The translations under genes were made by a program, and so were the position numbers. A model generated the notes under the pieces. The model was not told the DNA's origin and did no database searches. It saw only the letters and a program-made list of their open reading frames with translations. From NCBI GenBank assembly GCA_019187105.1, contig JABAQM010000001.1:1240001-1304000 (forward strand): a stretch of 64,000 nt of DNA. Direction: 5' to 3'. The DNA is from Fimbriimonadaceae bacterium. Lineage in GTDB: Bacteria > Armatimonadota > Fimbriimonadia > Fimbriimonadales > Fimbriimonadaceae. Numbering within the stretch: the stretch's first letter is position 1; each line of letters begins with the position of its first letter. Below are positions 27,283-34,664 of the stretch, one piece after another.

Positions 27283-29262
27283 GTGATCCGCGATGCCCTT
27301 GCCGCTGCCGTATCTGCCGTCCTTGCCGAATTGCGTTCGACCGGGCAGGTTCCGGATGGCGAATACGGCGAGGCGAGCATCGACGAGCCCAAGAACCCCG
27401 AGCACGGCGACTATGCCACCAATGCCGCGATGGTCTGGTCGAAGGTCGCCGGCAAGAACCCCCGCGAGCTGGGAGAAAGGGTCGCTGCTGGCCTAGCGCG
27501 CCAGCCCGGGATCGCATCAGCTGAGGTCGCCGGACCCGGTTTTGTCAACATTCATCTCGATCCCACTTGGGTGACAGGCTTTGTCGAGCCGGCCTTGGGC
27601 CTGGAGCACGATCCATGTCCAACGAAAGCTGATGAGAGGCTAGGGATCAATATGGAGTTCGTGTCGGTCAATCCCAACGGTCCGATCACGATCGGGTCAG
27701 GGAGAGGGGCCGCGTACGGTTCGACGCTTGCGAACGTGCTCGAAGCGGTGGGGCACACGATCCATCGCGAGTACTACATCAACGATGGGGTGAACAGTGA
27801 GCAGATGCGGCTGTTCGCCGAGTCGGTGCGGGCCATTCTCCTCGGCCAACCAACTCCGGACAATGGCTACAAAGGCGACTATGTTCGCGATGTCGCCTCT
27901 TCCATCCAACTTGAAACGAAGCCAGATCCGGCGGGGCTGTCGACCGAGTGGTTTCAGAGTCGAAGCCAGGACCTAATGCTTCAAGCCCAGGGTAGCGACC
28001 TCGAAGCCTTCGGCGTCACCTTCGATACCTGGTTCTCGGAGCAGTCGCTGCACGATTCCGGGGCGGTCCAGCGGGCGATCGACAGCCTCGAAAGCCACGG
28101 CGTCGCCGACCGCGAGCCGTACCGCACCAAGCTCACCCTCGCCAAAGGCGGGGTGGTGGAAGAAGTCGTTCGCGAATCGCAGGTGGCGGATGAAGACGAT
28201 TCCCCTCCATTGGTTCCACAGGAGGATCTCCACCCCCAAACCCCCTCCTCATCGCCGCTTCGCGGAGACAAGGAGGTGGAATCTGGAAAGACGCTCTGGC
28301 TCCGATCCACGCTCTTCGGCGACGACATGGATCGCGTGCTGCAGCGCCGGGACGGCCGCCTGACTTACATCGCCAGCGACGTGGCGTACCACGAGGACAA
28401 GTTCAGCCGGCCCCCGAACGCAGACAAACTCATTACCGTCCTCGGGCCCGACCACCACGGCTACATCGTACGGCTTCAGGCCGTAGTCGCCGCGAACCTC
28501 CTCTCCAAGTCCAAGGTGTCCCACGCGTCAAACCCAACCGAACTCGCCGACTGGGAACTCGCTCTTTATGGCAGCCAGGAGCGCCGCGACCAATGCCGCG
28601 CCGCCCTCGCGGAAGCCCAGAAGCGACTCGAGGTTCTCATCTTCCAGCTCGTCCGGTTCATGAAGGACGGCAAGCCGGCCCCCATGCGCAAGCGCGATGG
28701 CAATATTTATGCTCTGATTGACCTCATGCGGGAGATCGGCCAGAAGGTCAAACCCGAGGCTCACGAAGCCGAACAGCTGGAGGCGGGAAAGGACGTGGCT
28801 CGCTTCTTCTATTTGATGCGCCATCACGACACCACCTTCGACTTCGACCTCGACCTGGCCGAAAAGCAGAGCGACGACAATCCTGTGTTCTATGTCCAGT
28901 ACGCTCACGCCCGGATCTGCTCGGTTCTCGAGAAGGCTAAGGAAGCCGGATTCGAGTCAACTAGCGGCAGCGTCGTGCTGGACCATGTCCGAGAAATCTC
29001 GCTGATCAAGAAGATTGCCGATCTGCCTGTCGAGGTCCGGCGCTGCGCGGAGGATTACGGCGTCCACCGCCTCACCACGTACGCGATCGAGCTCGCACGG
29101 TCGTTCCACCACTTTTACGATGCATGCCGTGTGATCCAGCCCGATCAGCCCGAGCTCACCCGTGCCCGGCTTCGGCTGTGCGAGGCGGCGAGATCGGCCT
29201 TACGAGGCGCGTTGGGGCTACTTGGCGTGTCGACGCCGGAGAAAATGGAGCGCGCGGCCTAG
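27283..29262 (+). CDS. argS: Arginyl-tRNA synthetase
   Basis: The product is 659 aa from a GTG at 27283. It charges tRNA-Arg. The N-terminal Add1 domain occupies about residues 1-105 (GFVNIHLDP), followed by the class I catalytic domain (MEFVSVNPNGPITIGSGRGA, HREYYIND) and an anticodon-binding domain containing RFFYLMRHHDTTFDFDLDLA. Two signature motifs are altered: the HIGH position reads TIGS (136-139), and the KMSK region reads PMRKRDGN. Residues about 299-336 are a hydrophilic insert encoded by palindromic DNA, just before TLWLRSTLFGDDMDRVL, which normally joins the preceding helix closely. The only ArgRS in this window; whether it is the sole copy in the genome is unknown. Confidence 0.92.
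   Translation: MIRDALAAAVSAVLAELRSTGQVPDGEYGEASIDEPKNPEHGDYATNAAMVWSKVAGKNPRELGERVAAGLARQPGIASAEVAGPGFVNIHLDPTWVTGFVEPALGLEHDPCPTKADERLGINMEFVSVNPNGPITIGSGRGAAYGSTLANVLEAVGHTIHREYYINDGVNSEQMRLFAESVRAILLGQPTPDNGYKGDYVRDVASSIQLETKPDPAGLSTEWFQSRSQDLMLQAQGSDLEAFGVTFDTWFSEQSLHDSGAVQRAIDSLESHGVADREPYRTKLTLAKGGVVEEVVRESQVADEDDSPPLVPQEDLHPQTPSSSPLRGDKEVESGKTLWLRSTLFGDDMDRVLQRRDGRLTYIASDVAYHEDKFSRPPNADKLITVLGPDHHGYIVRLQAVVAANLLSKSKVSHASNPTELADWELALYGSQERRDQCRAALAEAQKRLEVLIFQLVRFMKDGKPAPMRKRDGNIYALIDLMREIGQKVKPEAHEAEQLEAGKDVARFFYLMRHHDTTFDFDLDLAEKQSDDNPVFYVQYAHARICSVLEKAKEAGFESTSGSVVLDHVREISLIKKIADLPVEVRRCAEDYGVHRLTTYAIELARSFHHFYDACRVIQPDQPELTRARLRLCEAARSALRGALGLLGVSTPEKMERAA
28204..28280. repeat. Palindromic element inserted in frame within argS
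   Basis: Nested inverted repeats lie inside the coding region: CCTCC/GGAGG (28204-28208, 28221-28225), TCCACC/GGTGGA (28229-28234, 28275-28280), CCTCCT/AGGAGG (28244-28249, 28271-28276) and CCGC/GCGG (28255-28258, 28262-28265). The encoded low-complexity peptide (HPQTPSSSPLRGDKEV) has no counterpart in the usual ArgRS fold at this point. This resembles coding palindromic repeats known from Rickettsia, though the family here is not identified. Confidence 0.6.
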
Positions 29263-29681
29263 CTCGCGGACCGGTCCAAATCAGGCAGGGTCGGACGAGT
29301 CCAGATGTAAGCGGAAACCGCTACACCGATGACAGCCAAAAGGATGACAGTCGTAGGCTTCTTCATGAACAGCGAAGAAAGGCCAAGCGACAGCCAAAGT
29401 GCGGAGAGCGCATACCACTTGGTCCGCATGCGAATGCCGCCATTGTCCTGCCAGTCGCGAAGCGTGGGGCCGAATCGCGGGTGGTTCAGCAACCATCGCT
29501 CGAGCCGCTCGCTCCCTCTTTTGAAGCAGCAAACGGCCAAAATCAGGAAGATCGTGGTCGGCCAGACGGGGACGAACATCCCGGTGATGCCCATGCCCGT
29601 GAAGAAAATTCCGAGGCTCGTGTAGACGGACCGGCTGATCGCATTTCGGCGGAGCGGAAATCCAGACGCTACTTTGGCCAC
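29259..29681 (-). CDS. DUF454 (YbaN-like) small membrane protein
   Basis: The product is 140 aa from a GTG at 29681. The family pattern is recognisable: an N-terminal pair of membrane helices with LGIFFTGMGITGMFVPVWPT, then FLILAVCCFKRGSERLERWL, NHPRFGPTLRDWQDNGGI and a further helical region near residues 90-125. The function of DUF454 is unknown. It is convergent with argS and overlaps its last four bases. No ribosome site is visible before the GTG, which lies within one of two GCCACAGTG copies (29677-29685 and 29710-29718), so the start is uncertain. Confidence 0.85.
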   Translation of the reverse strand: MAKVASGFPLRRNAISRSVYTSLGIFFTGMGITGMFVPVWPTTIFLILAVCCFKRGSERLERWLLNHPRFGPTLRDWQDNGGIRMRTKWYALSALWLSLGLSSLFMKKPTTVILLAVIGVAVSAYIWTRPTLPDLDRSAS

Positions 29682-29757
29682 AGTGACATCATTGCCCGGA
29701 CTTCATTTCGCCACAGTGCACAACTTGGCGATTGCTTGTCTGTGGTGACGAATTCAT

Positions 29758-30522
29758 TCAATGACCGGCATACCAGTCATAGCCACGCAGCCCCCAGTAA
29801 TCCGGCTGGCGCTGGTCCGTGTAGCGGATTTCTCCCAGGCGCTTCAGGCTCTTGTAGCCGTACTTGTTGCTCAGGGCCAATCGCAACGGCGCGCCGTGCA
29901 GCGGCTCCAAGGGACGACCGTCCATTTCGTAGCATAAGAGCGTCTGGGAATGGAGGCAGGAGGGCATGTCCAGCGACACTTCATAATCGCCGTCCGGAGT
30001 GAGCGCGTGAACGTACCGTGGCAGGCTGCGCGGTTCATCGACCTTTCCGGCCCCGCCGCGGGGGTTTGCCGGTGGGAACGCCGACATAAAGTCGCGAAAC
30101 CTTACGCCGCCCCACCGCACCACCTCGCTCCAGCCTTCAACGCACTTTAACTCGGTAACCACTTCCACCTTGGGAAGGGCCCTGATGGCGTCGAGCGAAA
30201 TCACCCGGACTGATTCGGGGCCGGCCAGTCCGCTGACGGTGAGCGTCCAGGGATCCGGAATCGCCGACCGCAGCCCGATGCGCCCGTTGACCCGGGGCAT
30301 CTTTGCCATCGAGGACGGAAAGGTCGGAGCCAGCCGCTCGATGTCCGAGAGCCGAATCCAGACGTCCTCGTTGAACTCCAATCCCGCTCGAAGCGGTGAC
30401 GGCAGCCCTGCCGCATCTGGCCTTGAGAGCAGCCATCGCCAGCCGGCGTACGTCGCTCCCGCGGCGATTCCTGCCCAAATGAAGCTTCGCCGACTCAATC
30501 GCCTGACGTCCGAGTCATCCAT
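29758..30522 (-). CDS. Sulfite-oxidase-family molybdoenzyme (MsrP/YedY-like)
   Basis: The product is 254 aa from the ATG at 30522, which overlaps the upstream cytochrome gene by 8 bases. The N-terminus has a twin-arginine signal (LSRRSFIWAGIAAGATYAGW), so it is exported folded with its molybdopterin cofactor. The Mo-ligand cysteine is in TELKCVEGWSEVVRWGGVRF. Later motifs DYEVSLDMPS, LLCYEMDGRPLEPLHGAPLR and YKSLKRLGEI match the sulfite oxidase/YedY fold. MsrP repairs oxidised methionines in periplasmic proteins, but the substrate here is inferred only. At 254 aa it is shorter than E. coli MsrP (334 aa). Confidence 0.88.
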   Translation of the reverse strand: MDDSDVRRLSRRSFIWAGIAAGATYAGWRWLLSRPDAAGLPSPLRAGLEFNEDVWIRLSDIERLAPTFPSSMAKMPRVNGRIGLRSAIPDPWTLTVSGLAGPESVRVISLDAIRALPKVEVVTELKCVEGWSEVVRWGGVRFRDFMSAFPPANPRGGAGKVDEPRSLPRYVHALTPDGDYEVSLDMPSCLHSQTLLCYEMDGRPLEPLHGAPLRLALSNKYGYKSLKRLGEIRYTDQRQPDYWGLRGYDWYAGH

Positions 30523-31204
30523 CGGCCTCTGCCGCCTCCTTGCGGGTATCAAACCCCGCCACCATCGATCGGAAGTTTCGCCATCCCGCCCGTGCCACTT
30601 GGAGCACGTGGACGACGAAGAACAGGCAGAACAGAATCGTGAGCCAAAAATGAATGAATCTGCTGATCTGGTAGCCGCCAAGCAGGTTCGTCAACCAAGC
30701 CATCTGAACGGGCTTGAATATCGCCAGACCCGTCACCAAAGAGCCGAAACCCATAAGGATCACGCCCGAATAGGCAAACCGCTGGGCAGCATTGAACTTC
30801 TCATCGGGGGGAACCGCCTTGGACAGCTTGAGGTCGTGGAGGAGGACCCTGAGCGCCGCCTTCGCATCACCCCTCCTTGGCAGGAGTTCCCGATACCGTT
30901 TCGAGATCGCAAGGTAGGCGACATAGAGAACGCCGTTAATGGCAAACAACCAGCCAAACAGGAAGTGCCACGCCATGCCTTCCGCCAAGCGGCCTTCCCA
31001 GCCGAGCGCCTGGTACCAGCTCGGCGGGAAGAACTTGAAGAGGGTCGTCTCGCCCCAGCCGATGCGGTAGACGTCGTTCGCCCAGTAGATCAGCATCCCG
31101 CTCCACGCCATCACCGCGATCAGCGGAAAGTTCAGCCAGTGGAACCACCGCGTGGCGAGGCTGTGCTTCGTCTCGATCTCAAGGCAGGGCGCTTCCGGTT
31201 CCAT
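30515..31204 (-). CDS. Cytochrome b561-like membrane subunit partner of the molybdoenzyme
   Basis: The product is 229 aa. His residues suited to heme ligation lie in hydrophobic helices: KHSLATRWFHWLNFPLIAVM near residue 15, AWHFLFGWLFAINGV near 80, and ISRFIHFWLTILFCLFFVVHVLQVA near 180-205. This is the di-heme cytochrome b of thiosulfate reductase/formate dehydrogenase type, not the MsrQ (ferric-reductase-like) type. It should pass quinol electrons to the molybdoenzyme encoded next, with which it overlaps by 8 bases. Confidence 0.87.
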   Translation of the reverse strand: MEPEAPCLEIETKHSLATRWFHWLNFPLIAVMAWSGMLIYWANDVYRIGWGETTLFKFFPPSWYQALGWEGRLAEGMAWHFLFGWLFAINGVLYVAYLAISKRYRELLPRRGDAKAALRVLLHDLKLSKAVPPDEKFNAAQRFAYSGVILMGFGSLVTGLAIFKPVQMAWLTNLLGGYQISRFIHFWLTILFCLFFVVHVLQVARAGWRNFRSMVAGFDTRKEAAEADG

Positions 31205-31242
31205 CGACAGGTACAGCCGATATCATAGCGGACGTTCGAGGG

Positions 31243-32751
31243 CTAGACTCGCAGCAGGATCGTATAGTTGTACTTCAGCTCGGCCTTCTCACCCGGCTTC
31301 ACCGTAACCTCCCACCTGAGCTTCTGCCGGGGATTCACCGCGCGGAGCCCTTTTGTGATGGTCGTAACCTTGGGATTCCCGGTCGAGGTCTGGACTGTAC
31401 CGGTGACCTCCTTATCGATCCGCAGCTTGACGGATTCCGCCTTTAGATTCCGAACGACCAACGTGCCCGACAGGCGCACCTCGTCATAGCGGTACCCGGA
31501 ATCGTCCCGGACGTTGCGGGTGCGGGACGTCTCGTTCTCCGCGGCATCGACCTGAAGATCGAGCGCCTTGGTGATCTTGACGGTCGCTTCGGCTCCAGCC
31601 GGAACGTATTTCATCATGTCCTGGCCGAGGATTTCGCCGTTCTTCACGGTAATCGCCGAGCAGGTCGTCATTGGCTGCCCGCTCGTGTTCGTGAACTTCA
31701 GGCTATGCCAGACCTCGTTGTCGGGAGGCAGTTGTTCGGGCCGCATGTAGGTGTCATCGCGTACGTTATCGGGGATGGTCCACTCATAAAGGTGCTCGTA
31801 GGCCGAGTCCGAGTGGTTAAGGACGAAGTAGCCGCGTTCACCAGGGGCAAGCTTGACACCAGGAAGACGGTAGAAGAACAGATCTTCCGCCTGCATTCCG
31901 GGCAGCTGTGGGATCGAAAAGCCCTCGTCGAAGGACTCCGCCATCCTAGCCGCGTTTTGTTGCATGGCATAGCCGCCTCCGCGCGGCATCGAGCCGGGCG
32001 CCCCCATCTGCATGAGCGCATTCATGAAGTCCTGCACGGACTGGCCTGCGGTAAAGGGATCGAGAACTCCCAGCATCGGGATGTTGGGGAAACCTGTGAT
32101 CAGCTTGACCTCGAGATTGTCCAGATGCACGGTGTCATTGACCAGCGTGGCCTTCGCGGTCAGCTTGAGCGTCTTCGGGTCGGTGATATCCACGGCGTAG
32201 GCAGGCGCCCAAGTCAGACCGGGCTCAAGCGAGAGCATAAAGACGGAGCCCGCACTTCCGGAAGTCTGGAGGCGAAGTACCGGCTTGCGGCTCTCGGAAT
32301 TTCGGGTCCATGTTGCATTCGTGTCAGTGCAGACCGCCATCGTGACTTGGCCGGGATGAATCGCCACTCGCTTCCCGTCCGATTCGATGACCAGCAGGCC
32401 GTCGCTCGCGGCAATCAACTTGCCGGCAACTCCTTTGTCCCCCCACGAAAGGGCGAATTCCTTCCCGATATTTGCTTTGAGAAACTCGAGGATGGACCCC
32501 ACCGTTTGGCTGGAGGTCTCGGTGCGATGTCCATAAACGGCGCGGTCGATTCTCGTACCCTTGGAAGCCGTAATCCAATAGGTGCCAAGGACGCCACGGG
32601 AAGGCTCGTCCAAGAAAATCTCACCGGGCGACGCCACCTTTACTTCGCGAAGGATGACGGCGTAGCCGTTTTTGAACAAGGATGCGCCAACGACTTTGGC
32701 TTCAACCGCAGGCGGCGCCAACACCAGCGCCGAAATGACGTGCAAGAGCAT
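31243..32751 (-). CDS. Secreted DUF4139-like protein
   Basis: The product is 502 aa. The ATG at 32751 has GGAGGAG 5 nt upstream and opens a signal peptide (MLLHVISALVLAPPAVEA). The frame continues upstream as antisense-like sequence of thyX, which I reject. The C-terminus (RWEVTVKPGEKAELKYNYTI) and the beta-rich middle resemble DUF4139 proteins related to mucoidy inhibitor A, which are exported and of unknown activity. A Met/Gly-rich loop lies near residues 245-265. It stands alone on the minus strand after thyX with a 43-nt gap. Confidence 0.75.
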   Translation of the reverse strand: MLLHVISALVLAPPAVEAKVVGASLFKNGYAVILREVKVASPGEIFLDEPSRGVLGTYWITASKGTRIDRAVYGHRTETSSQTVGSILEFLKANIGKEFALSWGDKGVAGKLIAASDGLLVIESDGKRVAIHPGQVTMAVCTDTNATWTRNSESRKPVLRLQTSGSAGSVFMLSLEPGLTWAPAYAVDITDPKTLKLTAKATLVNDTVHLDNLEVKLITGFPNIPMLGVLDPFTAGQSVQDFMNALMQMGAPGSMPRGGGYAMQQNAARMAESFDEGFSIPQLPGMQAEDLFFYRLPGVKLAPGERGYFVLNHSDSAYEHLYEWTIPDNVRDDTYMRPEQLPPDNEVWHSLKFTNTSGQPMTTCSAITVKNGEILGQDMMKYVPAGAEATVKITKALDLQVDAAENETSRTRNVRDDSGYRYDEVRLSGTLVVRNLKAESVKLRIDKEVTGTVQTSTGNPKVTTITKGLRAVNPRQKLRWEVTVKPGEKAELKYNYTILLRV

Positions 32752-32794
32752 TTCAACTCCTCCTGCGGTAGGGACGGCTATCCGCGATGCAAAG

Positions 32795-33667
32795 TTACGC
32801 GGGCTGTGGCTCTTCCGCCGGTTCGGCCGGCTGGATCTCCCGCAACCGCCCCAGCTTCTTCTCGAATTCCGCCGCGGGTTTGCCCTCGAGAGCGTGGGGC
32901 TTGCCGGCGAGCATGCCTGCCAATTGCTGGGCTTCCGCTCGCGAAAAGGTGACCGCACCCATGACGTGTTCTTCAAAGGCCTCGAAGGCGATCGGCGCCA
33001 CCGCTCGTACGCAGGTCGCCATCGCCTCGGCATAGACGCGAATTTCGTACTGGGCGTGGGCATCGAGCCGCAACCGAAGGAACCGAAGGAGATTGTGGAG
33101 ATCGCACTGCCAGTACCACTCCGTATAGAGCGAGAGCGGGAGGTTGGCTCTTGCGATTTCCCGTGCCAATCCGGTCTCAAGCATGCCCTCGTAGTGGCGG
33201 TAAAGGTGGGATTGGTCCTCGACCATTTCCGCGCGAATCCGCTCGGCCTCCGCTGGCGCCAGAGCCTCCTCGCCGCGAGCCTGCTTGTTGTCGGTGGATT
33301 GGATGCGCAGCTGGTCGGCTTCAGGCACGTAAAACTCGTCGCGCATGATGCTGTAGCGCCCGCTGATCTCGTTGAGCCGGGCCGTGCGGTGGCGCACCCA
33401 TTGCCTCGCAACGAAGATCGGCATTTTCGTATGAAAGGTCAGCACCACTTGCTCGAATGGCGAGGTGTGTTCGTGCTTCATCAGGTAGTGGATAAGCCCG
33501 CGATCCTGCCGCACCGACTTCGTACCGGACCCATAGCTCACCCTCGCCGCCTGCACGATCCGCTGATCGCCGCCCAAGTAGTCAACGAGCCGAACAAAGC
33601 CTTTGTCGAGAACGGGAATAGGCTGATCCAGAAGCTCCTCGGCTTCCTGCACGACGATCCGGGGCAT
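32795..33667 (-). CDS. thyX: Flavin-dependent thymidylate synthase
   Basis: The product is 290 aa. ThyX makes dTMP from dUMP using methylene-tetrahydrofolate, NADPH and FAD. The signature RHRTARLNEISGRYS begins at residue 92 (RHRx motif), and HEHTSPFEQ and the later EWYWQCDLHNLLRFLRLR with DAHAQYEIR also match the family. A charged C-terminal tail (about 255-290) is longer than in many ThyX proteins. It is the second gene of a DUF899-thyX run; TAAAAT, which includes the DUF899 stop, ends 5 nt upstream of the ATG and could act as a leaderless -10 element. Confidence 0.96.
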   Translation of the reverse strand: MPRIVVQEAEELLDQPIPVLDKGFVRLVDYLGGDQRIVQAARVSYGSGTKSVRQDRGLIHYLMKHEHTSPFEQVVLTFHTKMPIFVARQWVRHRTARLNEISGRYSIMRDEFYVPEADQLRIQSTDNKQARGEEALAPAEAERIRAEMVEDQSHLYRHYEGMLETGLAREIARANLPLSLYTEWYWQCDLHNLLRFLRLRLDAHAQYEIRVYAEAMATCVRAVAPIAFEAFEEHVMGAVTFSRAEAQQLAGMLAGKPHALEGKPAAEFEKKLGRLREIQPAEPAEEPQPA

Positions 33668-33675
33668 GGCCTATT

Positions 33676-34242
33676 TTAGTACGTGTACTTCGGCTCCCAC
33701 TCGCCAACGCCGCCTTCGAGAAGGTCGAACATCGGCCAGACCGAACAGTAGTCGTCGCCCGGGCCGAAGATGGCGCGCCCCGTCCGGACAATCGTTCCAT
33801 CTTCTTGCTTCCGGAGGGCTGACATGCCTGGCCAATAGCCATTGTCCTCCGTAAAGTAGCCGAGGTCCTGGGTGAACGGCGAGCCATGCGTGGAAGCCAC
33901 GGGAAAATTCCATCCGCGACTCTTGGAAAATTCGGCCAGGATGGACGGTTCGTCTGGCGAAGTGAGGACGAATCCGCTGCGGTTCAGCAAGTGGCGCGTG
34001 AACCCGATAAAACCATCAGCCCACAACGTGCAGTAGGTGCAGGAACGGCCCATGTTGTGGATAACCAAGAGATCCGACTTGTCACCAAAGAGCTCGCTTA
34101 GCCAGACCGTGGAGCCATCCGGTCGCTTGAGCTCGTAGTCTTGGATCGGTTCCGGCTCGTACTCTCGCTGGAGCTCGGAGAGCTCTTCCTTCAGCTTTCC
34201 GATCTCCTTTTGCTTCCTCGCAATGTCACTCCAAGTTGCCAT
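33676..34242 (-). CDS. DUF899 thioredoxin-like protein
   Basis: The product is 188 aa from the ATG at 34242. The N-terminal helix (WSDIARKQKEIGKLKEELSE) is followed by a thioredoxin-like fold with VIHNMGRSCTYCTLWADGF, the typical DUF899 CxxC region, and FGPGDDYCSVWPMFDLLEGG near the C-terminus. The function of DUF899 is uncertain. No ribosome site is visible; instead TATCCT ends 6 nt before the ATG, suggesting a leaderless transcript. It is divergent from the ASCH gene. Confidence 0.85.
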   Translation of the reverse strand: MATWSDIARKQKEIGKLKEELSELQREYEPEPIQDYELKRPDGSTVWLSELFGDKSDLLVIHNMGRSCTYCTLWADGFIGFTRHLLNRSGFVLTSPDEPSILAEFSKSRGWNFPVASTHGSPFTQDLGYFTEDNGYWPGMSALRKQEDGTIVRTGRAIFGPGDDYCSVWPMFDLLEGGVGEWEPKYTY

Positions 34243-34299
34243 GACTGAAGGATAGACCGCCGCGTGGACGAGTTTCCAGTACAATAGCCTGGATTCCCG
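34243..34299. promoter_or_regulatory. Compact divergent promoter region (DUF899 gene / ASCH gene)
   Basis: This 57-bp gap carries outward-facing -10-like hexamers. On the minus strand TATCCT (34249-34254) lies 6 nt from the DUF899 ATG, with TGGAAA 18 nt upstream as a possible -35. On the plus strand TACAAT (34280-34285) lies 14 nt from the ASCH gene ATG. Neither gene has a good ribosome binding site here. Confidence 0.4.
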
Positions 34300-34647
34300 A
34301 TGTTCGCCCTGAACTTCTACTCCGACCTATACGAGGATGTCTTGCAAAACATGCGCAAGACGGCAACGATTCGCCTCGGCGACAAGAGCGACAAATACGT
34401 GGACGGCATGATCGTATGGGTAACGGTGGGACCCCGGTTCGGTCGCCGCCAGAAGCTGTACACCGCGATCCTCGACCGTGTCGAGGTCAAGCCGATCTCC
34501 GAGCTCTCGCCTCGCGACATCGAGCGGGAAAACCCGGAGTTTCGCACCCATGACGACGTGATTGCGATGCTCAGCCGCATCTACGGCGAGTTCGTAACCC
34601 CTGCCCACATCGTCACGACGATCTACTTCTCGCGGATCGACGACTAG
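34300..34647 (+). CDS. ASCH domain-containing protein
   Basis: The product is 115 aa, a full-length single ASCH domain (PUA-like fold predicted to bind RNA). The pattern NFYSDLYEDVLQNMRKTATI, RLGDKSDKYVDGMIVWVTVG and LYTAILDRVEVKPISELSPR is typical. Members may act in RNA or translation-linked regulation, or hydrolyse modified nucleosides, but the substrate here is unknown. It precedes the mannosidase gene by 17 nt on the same strand. Confidence 0.85.
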   Translation: MFALNFYSDLYEDVLQNMRKTATIRLGDKSDKYVDGMIVWVTVGPRFGRRQKLYTAILDRVEVKPISELSPRDIERENPEFRTHDDVIAMLSRIYGEFVTPAHIVTTIYFSRIDD

Positions 34648-34664
34648 GCGGGTATACGGGCCAC

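Noticed and set aside
29677-29718. Two GCCACAGTG copies 33 bp apart upstream of the DUF454 gene
   Set aside because: One copy contains the start codon and the repeat is short; a chance duplication is likely, so it is not listed as an operator.
32752-33411. N-terminal extension of the DUF4139-like ORF into thyX
   Set aside because: The extension is an alternative-frame reading of thyX; the internal ATG at 32751 has an ideal ribosome site and a signal peptide.
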